Shown one piece after another: positions 24,501 to 32,750 of a stretch of DNA of 64,000 bases (the first letter of the stretch is position 1; each line of letters starts with the position of its first letter). The stretch spans positions 23,877 through 87,876 of the forward strand of contig USSM01000003.1 of the NCBI GenBank assembly GCA_900557455.1. Reading direction: 5' to 3'. The notes beneath the pieces are model-generated. The model ran no database searches and was not told where the DNA came from. It saw only the letters and a list, made by a program, of their open reading frames with translations. This DNA comes from an uncultured Collinsella sp. (GTDB taxonomy: Bacteria > Actinomycetota > Coriobacteriia > Coriobacteriales > Coriobacteriaceae). The translations under genes were made by a program, and so were the position numbers.

Positions 24501-27500
24501 TATGCATTCACGACCTTTCCGGTTTCGCGATCGAGTTTTTGCGAGACGACGCGACTGACGCCGTCGGCTTGCATCGAGACGCCGTAGAGAACGTCAGCGT
24601 CCTCCATAGTACGGCGCTGGTGCGAGATAACCAAGAGCTGCGTATCGGAACGCAACACATCGAGCGCGCCGATGAGCTTGGACAGGTTGGCGTCGTCGAG
24701 CGCCGCCTCGACCTCGTCCAGCACATAGAACGGCACCGTACGCGTGCGATACACGGCAAAGAGCAGAGCGAGCGCCGTCAGGCTCTTCTCGCCGCCCGAC
24801 ATGAGCATCATCTTGGTGATGCGCTTGCCGCGCGGCTGTGCCACGACCTCGATGCCCGTCTCAGCCGGATGCTCGGGGTCGGTCATCTCCAGATGTGCCT
24901 GGCCTCCCGGGAACAGCATGGCGAAGATCTCGCGGAAGTTAGCATCGACCTTCTCAAAGGTCACCAGGAAGGCCTTACGCATCTTGCGGTCGATGGCCAC
25001 AGTGATCTTGGTGAGCGCCTTGCGCGCGCTCTCCAGATCGGCCAGCTGCTCCTCGATGTAATCGGCGCGGCGCTTGAGCTGCTCGTACTCCTCCATGGCA
25101 ACCTGGTTCACAGGGCCCAGGTTGTTGATCTGGCGCACGAGCTGGTTGAGCTCGCGCTCGGCGGCGTCGCGGTCGGTAGGCGCAGGAAGCATGAGCGCTT
25201 CCTCGAGCACCGTGGTGCCATCGGCGGTAATGGCCTTGATGGCCGCCTCTACCTGCACCTCGAGCTTGCCGCGTGCGACCTTGAACTCGTTTTGCGTCGC
25301 GGTGGCGGCATCGACCCGCTCCTTGGCGCGGGAGACCTCGGCCTTGGCATCCTCGATGGTCTTCTTGAGCGAAGCCGAGTCCGCCTCCTCGAGCGAAGCC
25401 TGGTCACGCAGACGCGCGGCCCAATCCGATGCGCGCTCCAGCAGAGCAGAATAGCGCTCGTGCATGGGATCGACGCGCAGGCGCAGCAACTCGAGTGAGC
25501 GCGAGGCCTGGCGTGTTCCGCGGATACGGCGGTCGATGCCCTCCAGGCGATGCTCCAGGTCGGGCACACGGCCCTTCAGCGAACGCAGACGCTCGCTCGT
25601 CTGAGCCAGGCGGACCTTGGCATCGGCGAGCTTGCCGGCGGCCTCGGAATCGTCACGGCGCACGCGATCGAGCTCGTCGTTGGCTTCGGCAATCTGGAGA
25701 CCCAGATCGCTTGCCTGCGCACGGGCCTCGTCGCGCGAACGGGTGAGCTCGTCAACTCGCGGACGCGCAGCACGAACGGCCTCGGCGGCCTGCTCGCGCC
25801 GCTTGGAGATGCGTACGCGCTCGACCTCGGCATTGTTGGCGCTTTGCTCCAAGCGGCCGATCTCGGAGAGCAGCGAGCGGCGCTCGCCCTCAAGACGAGC
25901 AATCTCGCCGGCGGCATCGCCCTCGGCGGCACGCGCCTCCTCGACGGCCGCATTGGCCTCGACGACCTGATCCGACACATGCTCAAACACGGAAGCCAGA
26001 TCAGGCTCCAGGCCCTCCAACTCACGAATACGACGTTTGCGCTCCAGAGCACCCGAAGCCTCGCCGGCATCGAGTCCCACGCGTACCAGGCCGCCACAGC
26101 TCACGCGGGCGCCATCGGGCGTCACGTAGGTCACACCGTCAACGACTGGTGCCGTCAGCGCGGTAGCCAAGTCATCGACCACGTAATAGCCGCCGAGCAG
26201 GGCCTCGACAACCGGACCATAACCGGCGCGCACGGACAGGCGATCGACCAGACGCGAACCGGCAGCGCCCTCGGCAGCAGCAGAGCCGCTCACGCCGCGC
26301 GCCATCAGCAGCGCCTCGCCCGAAGCCTTCTTTTGGTCCAGTGCCGCACGACCGGCACGCTCAAGCGTGGCGGCGTCATCAAACAGCAGGGCATCGATAT
26401 CGCCGGCAAGCAGCTGCTCGACCAAGCCCTCAAGCTCACGAGGGGCCTCGAGCACATCTCCCAGGCGACCCGAGACATCATCGCCCAGTGCGCCCATCAG
26501 ACGGCTCACCAGCGGCGAGCTGTCGGCCATGCGGGCATCGAGCTTCTTTTGGCTCGCGAGCTCAGAACGAACCTCGGACAGTTTATTGCGCGCCTCACTC
26601 TCGCGATTACGCAAGTCCTTCAACGCCGCACGGGCGACCTCGGTGGCCTCGCGAGCATCAATCTGGGCCTGGCGGGCCTGATCGAGCGCACCGTCAAGTT
26701 CCTCAGCGCGGTCGCGACGGCTCTCGAGCGAGGCCGTGACCTCCTCGAGCTGCTCGTCGATCTGCTCCAGGCGCGAGGCGTACATGTTGTCCTCGACCTC
26801 GGCGTTGCTCAGCGAGTCCTTCACCTTGGCGAGCCCGAGCGCGGCGTTATCGGCCACACGCTGCACATCGCGCTGCTCGCGCGTGAGCTGCGAAATCTGA
26901 TTGTCGAGCGCCACGCGACGCTCGTGGAGCTGGGCGGCGGCAGGTCCGGCGGCGTCAACGTCGTCCTGGGCCTGCATGTGCGCACCGGTCACCTCCTCAA
27001 GCTGGGCACGCGCATCCTCGAGCTCCTCGACCACGCGACGACGCTGATGCTCGGAGCTCGAGATCTGGCCGCGCATGTCGGACAGGCGCGACACCATGTT
27101 GTGGCCCTTTTCCTCGAGTAGGCGCATGTCGGAGTTGATGCGGCCGACCACGTCTTGCATATGGCGGCGCTGCTCGCCCAGATCGCCCACAAACAGGCCC
27201 TTTTCCTCGAGCATGACCTGGAGCTTCTCGAGCTCGCGCTCCTTTTCGCTCAAGCGGTATTGCGCAAGCTCAAGCTCGGCAGCGCCCTCCTTGGAGCGGC
27301 TCTCCAGGTCGTTCCACTGCGACTGCAGCGAACGAAGCTCGTCGACGGCCAGCATCTGCGTAAGCTCGTTCGCACGCGAGGACAGCTCTTTGTACTTGCG
27401 CGCACGATCGACCTGACGCTCCAGCGGGCGCAGCTGACGGGCAATCTCCTTATTAATGTCGCGGGCACGGGTCAGGTGCTCGTCCATCGATTTAATCTTT

Positions 27501-28036
27501 TTTAGTGCGCGCTCCTTGCGGCGCTTGTGCTTGGAGATGCCGGCGGCCTCCTCGATCAGGGCGCGGCGCTCCTCGGGGCGGCTCTGCAAAATGGCGTCGA
27601 GCTTGCCCTGGCTGATGATGGAATGCGTATCCTTGCCCAGGCCCGAATCGTGCAGGATGTCCTGAATGTCCATCAGGCGGCACGGGCTCGAGTTGATGAG
27701 GTACTCGCTTTCGCCCGAGCGGTACATGCGACGGGTAATGGCGACCTCGTCAAAGTCGACGGGCAGCATATGGTCCGAGTTATCGAGCACCAGCGTGACC
27801 TCGGCAACACCCACCGGCTTGCGCGCCGACGAGCCCGAGAAGATGACGTCCTCCATGGCCTGGCCGCGCAGCTGCTTGGCACTCTGCTCGCCCAGGACCC
27901 ACAGAATCGAGTCGGAGATGTTCGATTTTCCCGAGCCGTTGGGACCGACGATGACGGTCAGGCCCGGCTCAAATGACATATGGGCGCGGTCGGCAAACGA
28001 CTTAAACCCTTTGAGCGTGAGGGACTTGAGATACAC
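24500..28036 (-). CDS. smc: Chromosome segregation protein SMC
   Basis: ATPase of the condensin complex, 1178 residues. The N-terminal head has LTLKGFKSFADRAHMSFEPG and Walker A GPNGSGKSNISDSI. Two long coiled coils enclose a hinge near residues 520-650 (LLAGDIDALLFDDAATLERA to RVSCGGLVRVGLDAGEASG). The C-terminal head has the ABC signature MLMSGGEKSLTALALLFAVY and Walker B FYVLDEVEAALDDANLSK. Length and layout are normal. ScpA and ScpB are not in the window. It is 10 bases downstream of rnc and coupled to ftsY; smc-ftsY pairing is common in Gram-positive bacteria. Confidence 0.97.
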   Translation of the reverse strand: MYLKSLTLKGFKSFADRAHMSFEPGLTVIVGPNGSGKSNISDSILWVLGEQSAKQLRGQAMEDVIFSGSSARKPVGVAEVTLVLDNSDHMLPVDFDEVAITRRMYRSGESEYLINSSPCRLMDIQDILHDSGLGKDTHSIISQGKLDAILQSRPEERRALIEEAAGISKHKRRKERALKKIKSMDEHLTRARDINKEIARQLRPLERQVDRARKYKELSSRANELTQMLAVDELRSLQSQWNDLESRSKEGAAELELAQYRLSEKERELEKLQVMLEEKGLFVGDLGEQRRHMQDVVGRINSDMRLLEEKGHNMVSRLSDMRGQISSSEHQRRRVVEELEDARAQLEEVTGAHMQAQDDVDAAGPAAAQLHERRVALDNQISQLTREQRDVQRVADNAALGLAKVKDSLSNAEVEDNMYASRLEQIDEQLEEVTASLESRRDRAEELDGALDQARQAQIDAREATEVARAALKDLRNRESEARNKLSEVRSELASQKKLDARMADSSPLVSRLMGALGDDVSGRLGDVLEAPRELEGLVEQLLAGDIDALLFDDAATLERAGRAALDQKKASGEALLMARGVSGSAAAEGAAGSRLVDRLSVRAGYGPVVEALLGGYYVVDDLATALTAPVVDGVTYVTPDGARVSCGGLVRVGLDAGEASGALERKRRIRELEGLEPDLASVFEHVSDQVVEANAAVEEARAAEGDAAGEIARLEGERRSLLSEIGRLEQSANNAEVERVRISKRREQAAEAVRAARPRVDELTRSRDEARAQASDLGLQIAEANDELDRVRRDDSEAAGKLADAKVRLAQTSERLRSLKGRVPDLEHRLEGIDRRIRGTRQASRSLELLRLRVDPMHERYSALLERASDWAARLRDQASLEEADSASLKKTIEDAKAEVSRAKERVDAATATQNEFKVARGKLEVQVEAAIKAITADGTTVLEEALMLPAPTDRDAAERELNQLVRQINNLGPVNQVAMEEYEQLKRRADYIEEQLADLESARKALTKITVAIDRKMRKAFLVTFEKVDANFREIFAMLFPGGQAHLEMTDPEHPAETGIEVVAQPRGKRITKMMLMSGGEKSLTALALLFAVYRTRTVPFYVLDEVEAALDDANLSKLIGALDVLRSDTQLLVISHQRRTMEDADVLYGVSMQADGVSRVVSQKLDRETGKVVNA

Positions 28037-28046
28037 GGTTCCTCGC

Positions 28047-28772
28047 TTAAACAGGCTTCTTGTTAAGAATCACGCCGTTGGTGGTGTAGCCCATGCGGTC
28101 GAGCGCCTCGAGTGCAGCGGCCCCCTCGGCCTCCTTCTTGGAGGAACCGGTGCCGCGGCCCTGGCGAATACCGTCGATGAGCACCACAGCGGTAAAGGTG
28201 GGCGCATGTGCGGGGCCCTCGGAGCCGACCAGCTTATACGCGGGAGGCTCGTGGCCGTCTGCCTGCACGCACTCCTGCAAGAACGACTTGGGGTTCGCGG
28301 GGTGCTCGGCACGCTCGGTGGCCAGGTGCGGCTTAAGCGTACGGTGGACGAACTCCGCCGCCGCATCCCAACCGGCATCCAGATACAACGCGCCCACAAG
28401 CGACTCGTAAACGTTCTCAAGCGCCGAGTGCAGGCCGCGCGCGCCGGTACCGGTCTCGGAGGCGCCAAAGATGATGATGTCGTCGATACCCAGCTCGTGC
28501 GACACCTCGGACAGCGTGGCACCCGAGACAAGGGACACCTTCAGGCGTGTGAGCTTGCCCTCGTCAAACTCGGGATAGGACTCAAAGAGCGAACGGGCCA
28601 CCACGGCGCCCAAAATGGAATCGCCCAAAAATTCAAGGCGCTCATAGCTGGCAGAGACCGGCAGGCCCTCGACGGCCGAGGGATGCGTGAGCGCCGCGCG
28701 CAGCAGCACCTTGTTATTGAACTCATGGCCCAGAATCTCCTGGGCGCGCGTGAGTCGTTCAGACAAAGCCAA
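28047..28772 (-). CDS. rnc: Ribonuclease III
   Basis: Double-strand RNA endonuclease for rRNA and mRNA processing, 241 residues. The catalytic domain carries the signature SYERLEFLGDSILGAVVA and the second acidic cluster around ALENVYESLVGALYLDAGWD. The C-terminal dsRNA-binding domain is seen in NPKSFLQECVQADGHEPPAY and RGTGSSKKEAEGAAALEALD. The start MALSERLTRAQE follows the acpP stop by three bases, so acpP-rnc-smc is a continuous unit. Confidence 0.96.
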   Translation of the reverse strand: MALSERLTRAQEILGHEFNNKVLLRAALTHPSAVEGLPVSASYERLEFLGDSILGAVVARSLFESYPEFDEGKLTRLKVSLVSGATLSEVSHELGIDDIIIFGASETGTGARGLHSALENVYESLVGALYLDAGWDAAAEFVHRTLKPHLATERAEHPANPKSFLQECVQADGHEPPAYKLVGSEGPAHAPTFTAVVLIDGIRQGRGTGSSKKEAEGAAALEALDRMGYTTNGVILNKKPV

Positions 28773-28775
28773 GAC

Positions 28776-29018
28776 TTAGGCCTCCTTGGCGTTTTCGATC
28801 GCGTCGACGGCGTCGGCGACAGAGTTGAGCGACAGCAGGGTCTCGTCATCGATTTCGAGGTCGAACTCGTCCTCGATGGCCGTCACCAGCTGCAGACGCT
28901 CGAGCGAATCGGCATCGAGATCGTCAAAAGTGGTCTCGTCGCTAATGTCAGCGACATCGACACCCAGCACGTCAGCGGCGACTTCGGCGATCTTATCGAA
29001 GATTTCGGAGCGGTCCAT
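28776..29018 (-). CDS. acpP: Acyl carrier protein
   Basis: 80-residue carrier of fatty-acid intermediates. The phosphopantetheine attachment Ser is in FDDLDADSLERLQLVTAIED, the canonical DSL motif. The protein is strongly acidic as expected. It lies between plsX and rnc, the typical fatty-acid and phospholipid order, but a hairpin at 29061-29092 separates it from plsX. Confidence 0.96.
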   Translation of the reverse strand: MDRSEIFDKIAEVAADVLGVDVADISDETTFDDLDADSLERLQLVTAIEDEFDLEIDDETLLSLNSVADAVDAIENAKEA

Positions 29019-29060
29019 AGCGCTTCCTCTCGTATGTCATGGAACACAACACAACACGGC

Positions 29061-29092
29061 AATCGGAGCCGCGTTGCAATACGGCTCCGATT
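29061..29092. terminator. Hairpin between plsX and acpP
   Basis: AATCGGAGCCG (29061-29071) and CGGCTCCGATT (29082-29092) are exact complements with a 10-base loop. There is no T tract on either side, so it may be an RNA-processing or partial termination site raising the acpP to plsX ratio. Confidence 0.55.
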
Positions 29093-29132
29093 CTACCCCA
29101 CACGGTACAGGTTGAGCCACGTAACGGGGCTC

Positions 29133-30152
29133 TTACAAAACGATACCGTCCATGGAATTGGCAACGTCCTGGACAAGCCCGGCACGCACGGCCTGGGCCG
29201 CGGCAAGCGTACCGTTCTTGACGGCCTCGACCGACGTGGCGCCGTGGCCGATCAACACGACACCGCGCAGGCCCAGCAGAATCGCGCCGCCCTTGGCGTC
29301 GCCCGAAAGCTTGGCCTTAATCTCGCGCATCTGCTTTTTAATGAGCAGCGCGGCGATCTTGGTGCCGAGCGAGGACATAAAGGCACCCTTGAGCTCCTGC
29401 AGCAAAAACTTGGCAGCGCCCTCGGTGGCCTTGAGCGCGATGTTGCCCGACATGCCGTCGGCGACCACGACGTCAAAATTGCCCGACGTAAGATCGGTAC
29501 CCTCACAGTTGCCCACAAAGCCGGGAACCGCGGTCTTCATGGCCGGGAAGCACGACTTGGTAAAGTTGGAGCCCTTCTCGTCCTCGGTGCCGTTGGCAAG
29601 CAGGCCCACGCGGGGATGCTCAATGCCCAAAACCACGCGGGCATAGGCCGCGCCCATCTGGGCGAAACGCACCATGTCGTCCACCGTGACATCGGGATTG
29701 GCGCCCATATCGCACAGCACCGTCAGGCCGCCGGCGCGATTGGGCAGTGCGTTGGTCAGGCACGGACGGACCGGCTGCTTCTTGCCCTCTGCCAAATACC
29801 TAAACGGCGTCACGTAGGCGGTGGCAGCGGCGGTCATGGCACCGGTCGAGCCGGCGGAGAAGAACGCATCCGCGTTGCCCTTCTTAATGGCGCGGCAAGA
29901 AAGCACGATCGACGACTTACGCTTGGTCATCACGGCGCGAATGGGATTGTCATCCATGGCGATAACGTCAGGTGCCTCAAGGGCCTCAACACGTGCATGG
30001 GAAGCTGCAAAGGGATTGACGATTTCGGCGGGGCCAGCTGCCAAGACCTCGATATCGGAATCGGCGGCAAGCGCAGCCTCGATACCATCAAGAACAACCT
30101 GAGGTTTCTCGTCTCCGCCCACAACGTCTACACAAACGCGAACGTTACTCAT
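29133..30152 (-). CDS. plsX: Phosphate acyltransferase PlsX
   Basis: Converts acyl-ACP to acyl-phosphate, the first step of phospholipid synthesis with PlsY. 339 residues. Conserved blocks: VCVDVVGGDEKPQVVLDGIE, AFFSAGSTGAMTAAATAYV, LCDMGANPDVTVDDMVRFAQ, GLLANGTEDEKGS and VADGMSGNIALKATEGAAKF. The start is ATG 30152, with AAGGAG seven bases upstream; a TTG six bases earlier is less likely. It lies after rpmF across a terminator and before acpP. Confidence 0.95.
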   Translation of the reverse strand: MSNVRVCVDVVGGDEKPQVVLDGIEAALAADSDIEVLAAGPAEIVNPFAASHARVEALEAPDVIAMDDNPIRAVMTKRKSSIVLSCRAIKKGNADAFFSAGSTGAMTAAATAYVTPFRYLAEGKKQPVRPCLTNALPNRAGGLTVLCDMGANPDVTVDDMVRFAQMGAAYARVVLGIEHPRVGLLANGTEDEKGSNFTKSCFPAMKTAVPGFVGNCEGTDLTSGNFDVVVADGMSGNIALKATEGAAKFLLQELKGAFMSSLGTKIAALLIKKQMREIKAKLSGDAKGGAILLGLRGVVLIGHGATSVEAVKNGTLAAAQAVRAGLVQDVANSMDGIVL

Positions 30153-30168
30153 ATACAAGCTCCTTATA

Positions 30169-30199
30169 CAAAAATGGCCGACTCATTGAGCCGGCCATT
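30169..30199 (-). terminator. Intrinsic terminator between rpmF and plsX
   Basis: Minus strand: AATGGCCG-GCTC pairs with GAGT-CGGCCATT (12 pairs, 3-base loop), followed by five Ts. It ends about 10 bases before the plsX ribosome site, so most rpmF transcripts should stop here and plsX gets read-through or its own promoter. Confidence 0.8.
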
Positions 30200-30239
30200 G
30201 TGGTTCCATTTGGAACGGCATCGCATCCAGAGTATACCG

Positions 30240-30419
30240 TTACTCGGTAACGATAACCTCGCGGTCCTTGTAGAAACCGCAGCTGGGGCACACGTGGTGC
30301 GGAAGCTTGACAGCGCCGCAACGGGGGCACGTGGACTGAGCCGCAGCCGAGATCTTCATGTTGGCGGAACGACGGGTGTGAGTGCGGATACGACCCTGCT
30401 TTTGTTTAGGTACGGGCAT
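30240..30419 (-). CDS. rpmF: 50S ribosomal protein L32
   Basis: 59-residue protein starting MPVPKQKQGRIRTHTRRSAN. It is the standard L32 start, followed by a zinc ribbon in STCPRCGAVKLPHHVCPSCG with four Cys in two CxxC pairs, and ending DREVIVTE. It is easily missed because of its size. It lies between the DUF177 gene and plsX, the usual yceD-rpmF-plsX order. The four-Cys form suggests zinc binding. Confidence 0.97.
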   Translation of the reverse strand: MPVPKQKQGRIRTHTRRSANMKISAAAQSTCPRCGAVKLPHHVCPSCGFYKDREVIVTE

Positions 30420-30483
30420 AGTGACCTTCCTTATGAACTATCCAGTGTGGCGATTACGCGCAAGTAGCGATACTACCACAGTT

Positions 30484-31038
30484 TTACTCGTCAAGCTTGA
30501 GATTCTTCAATGCTGCAAATGGATTTTCCGTGGCAGCGGCCCATTCTGCCTCTGCCTGGGCGGCGCAATCGCATTGCTCGACGTTGAGATTGATGCCGCA
30601 AGTGGGGCACAAACCGCGACAATCGGGCTTGCAAAGCACCACAAACGGCGTGTCCATAACGACCGCGTCATTGATGGGCTCGCCCAGATCGACGATGCGG
30701 TCCTCACCCAGGAGCTCGTAGCCATCCTCGTAGGCCTCGGGATCCTCGGGCTCCTCAAAGAGGTAGAACTCCTCGATCTCGCCGGCGATATCAAACGAGG
30801 CGGGCTCCAGGCAACGGTCGCACTCGCCGGTGGCGTGCGCACGGACCATGCCCGTGAGCAAGACACCGGTACCGGCATTGGTAAAGACAACGTCGTAGTC
30901 GATGCCGTCCTGAAGCTGGTACTCCTTCTCGCCCACCGTGTAGGTGGCGACATCGACCTTACCGGTCAGCGGGTATGAGTCTCCGGGAAACTCGAGCTGC
31001 TCGGAAAGATCGACGGTAACGCTCGGGAACTCAGCCAT
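30484..31038 (-). CDS. yceD: DUF177 (YceD-like) protein
   Basis: Protein of 184 residues in the DUF177 family, almost always found upstream of rpmF and linked to 23S rRNA accumulation in other bacteria. Four Cys in ATGECDRCLEP and CKPDCRGLCPTCGINLNVEQ form the family's metal-binding-like pairs. The core is acidic (FEEPEDPEAYEDGYELL). The start at ATG 31038 is chosen because it overlaps the previous stop (TAATG). Strong gene-order support; the molecular activity is not established. Confidence 0.9.
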   Translation of the reverse strand: MAEFPSVTVDLSEQLEFPGDSYPLTGKVDVATYTVGEKEYQLQDGIDYDVVFTNAGTGVLLTGMVRAHATGECDRCLEPASFDIAGEIEEFYLFEEPEDPEAYEDGYELLGEDRIVDLGEPINDAVVMDTPFVVLCKPDCRGLCPTCGINLNVEQCDCAAQAEAEWAAATENPFAALKNLKLDE

Positions 31039-31535
31039 TACCACTGACCATTCTGTTGGGCGGCACCCTCGTTGAGCTGCTGACGGCAACGGGTAACGGT
31101 GCCGGTCAGGCTCTTGAGGTTCTCCTCCAGGTGCGTAAAGACCTGCTCTGCGTAGTCCTCGGCAGCATAACGCGTCTCCCGCTCGTACTGCTGGGCACGA
31201 TCGCGGATGTCGTCGGCCTGCTGCTGCGCAAGGCGGACGATCTCCTGCTCACCGGCAATGGTGAGGGCCTGCTGCTGAGCGTCGGCGATGATGGAATCGG
31301 CCTGGGCGGCGGCGGAAGCCATAAGCTCCTCGCGCTCCTTAAGGATACGGCGGGACTTCTGCCACTCCTCAGGATAGCTCATGCGGATCTCGTCGAGGAT
31401 GTTGAAGAACACGTCGGCGTCGATGACCTTGAACTGAGCGTTCTTGCCGAAAGGCGGCTTGGCTTCCTCGATCAGCCCTTCGAGCTCATCGACCAAGCTG
31501 ACGATCCTATCGCCAGGAAAATTCTCGCCCGGCAT
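31038..31535 (-). CDS. Coiled-coil protein of the DivIVA/V-ATPase-E-like type
   Basis: 165 residues, mostly a long charged helix (ILKEREELMASAAAQADSII, QEIVRLAQQQADDIRDRAQQ). The N-terminus (FPGDRIVSLVDELEGLIEEA) may form a short structured part. It has no enzyme motif. Similar proteins in Actinobacteria are annotated as cell-division initiation or ATP-synthase-B-like proteins, and Wag31/SepIVA-like roles are possible. ATG 31535 follows AAAGGAG. It is translationally coupled to the DUF177 gene and lies after coaD. Confidence 0.65.
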   Translation of the reverse strand: MPGENFPGDRIVSLVDELEGLIEEAKPPFGKNAQFKVIDADVFFNILDEIRMSYPEEWQKSRRILKEREELMASAAAQADSIIADAQQQALTIAGEQEIVRLAQQQADDIRDRAQQYERETRYAAEDYAEQVFTHLEENLKSLTGTVTRCRQQLNEGAAQQNGQW

Positions 31536-31603
31536 CCGGTCTCCTTTCATAGGTAACATATCATCGTGCTAGTTTACCACATGCCACCAGGCAATAAGAA
31601 ACG

Positions 31604-32101
31604 TCACGAAAAGCGATGTTTAAGCGCTTCGACCACGTTGGACGGGACAAACGTCGATACATCGCTGCCGAGCGAGGCGATCTGGCGAACGACCGAGCTC
31701 GAGATGTAACCGTACTGCGGAGCACTCATGACAAAGATGGACTCCAGCTCGCTATCCAAGCGATAATTGAGGTCGGCCTGCTGCAGCTCATACTCAAAGT
31801 CGGTCATGGCGCGCAGGCCCTTGACCACGGCTCCCGCCCCCTGCTCACGAGCGAAGTCGACCAAGAGGCCGGTAAAGGGCAGGACTTCGACGCCGTCGAT
31901 ATTACCGAGCGCCTCGCGGGCCAGCGCCACGCGCTCATCGAGCATAAACGTGGTACCTACACCGTTTTTACCTTGCGACTCGGCAACAGCGACGATCACG
32001 CTGGGAAAGATGCGGCGGGCACGGCGGATCACATCGATATGCCCAAACGTGATGGGATCGAAGGTGCCCGGGACGATCACGCGGTTGATGGTGTCATTCA
32101 T
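31604..32101 (-). CDS. coaD: Phosphopantetheine adenylyltransferase
   Basis: Penultimate step of coenzyme A synthesis, transferring AMP to 4'-phosphopantetheine. 165 residues. The nucleotidyltransferase motif is VPGTFDPITFGHIDVIRRA, followed by VVKGLRAMTDFEYELQQADL and the ISSSVVRQIASLG phosphate-binding end. The start is ATG 32101 with AGGAGG upstream; it overlaps rsmD by 8 bp. The rsmD-coaD pair is very common. CoA supply links it to the neighbouring acpP and plsX. Confidence 0.96.
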   Translation of the reverse strand: MNDTINRVIVPGTFDPITFGHIDVIRRARRIFPSVIVAVAESQGKNGVGTTFMLDERVALAREALGNIDGVEVLPFTGLLVDFAREQGAGAVVKGLRAMTDFEYELQQADLNYRLDSELESIFVMSAPQYGYISSSVVRQIASLGSDVSTFVPSNVVEALKHRFS

Positions 32102-32750
32102 GGGCGTCCTCCTGAAACGTCGCGGCATCGTTGTTGTCGGTATCGGTGCCGGCGCTATCGCCCTCACCATCGTCATCGCCGACCCAACGAAGCAGGTCGA
32201 CCGAGGTAATGCCGTAGCGCTTCTCACGTACAGTCTCAAAGCCTACCGGATGCGCGCCCGCATCGGCGGCGGCATGCTCAAACAGGGCAAAAGCGCCAGG
32301 TGCAAACAGACCCTGCTGAGCCAGGTTCTGCAGCAGTTCCTCGACCGGCTCGGCACCAAAAGCATAGGGCGGGTCGAGCAGGACCAGATCAAAGGGGCCG
32401 CCCGGCACACGACCGCGCGAGGCACTCACCAGCATGTCGCCCGTGACCACACGCCAACGTGAACGGTCACGGCAGAGCGACTCGATATTCTTGGTAATGA
32501 GCCACGCGGCGTTGCGATCGATCTCAAACGTCGTGAGCGAGCGGGCCCCACGAGAGAGCATCTCTAACCCTAAGGCGCCGGAGCCGCCAAAGGCGTCCAG
32601 CACACGAACCTCGTCCAGATCGAAGTCGAATGCCGACATGACCATAGATGCGCACGCCTCACGTACGCGATCAGTCGTGGGGCGGGTGACATCGCGACCA
32701 CGGGGCTCCTCGATCTTACGACCGCGCCATTCGCCGCCGATGATTCTCAT
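32094..32750 (-). CDS. rsmD: 16S rRNA (guanine966-N2)-methyltransferase RsmD
   Basis: SAM-dependent methyltransferase of 218 residues. Start MRIIGGEWRGRKIEEPRG is typical. The SAM site is VRVLDAFGGSGALGLEMLSR and the catalytic motif is DLVLLDPPYAFG (N/D-PPY). The C-terminal 25 residues are an acidic extension (DDDGEGDSAGTDTDNND) beyond the family core. It overlaps the recG stop by 4 bp and coaD by 8 bp. Confidence 0.95.
   Translation of the reverse strand: MRIIGGEWRGRKIEEPRGRDVTRPTTDRVREACASMVMSAFDFDLDEVRVLDAFGGSGALGLEMLSRGARSLTTFEIDRNAAWLITKNIESLCRDRSRWRVVTGDMLVSASRGRVPGGPFDLVLLDPPYAFGAEPVEELLQNLAQQGLFAPGAFALFEHAAADAGAHPVGFETVREKRYGITSVDLLRWVGDDDGEGDSAGTDTDNNDAATFQEDAHE

Noticed and set aside
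27666..30467. Long plus-strand frame across rnc, acpP and plsX
   Set aside because: It crosses three well-supported minus-strand genes and intergenic hairpins, and has no family signal.
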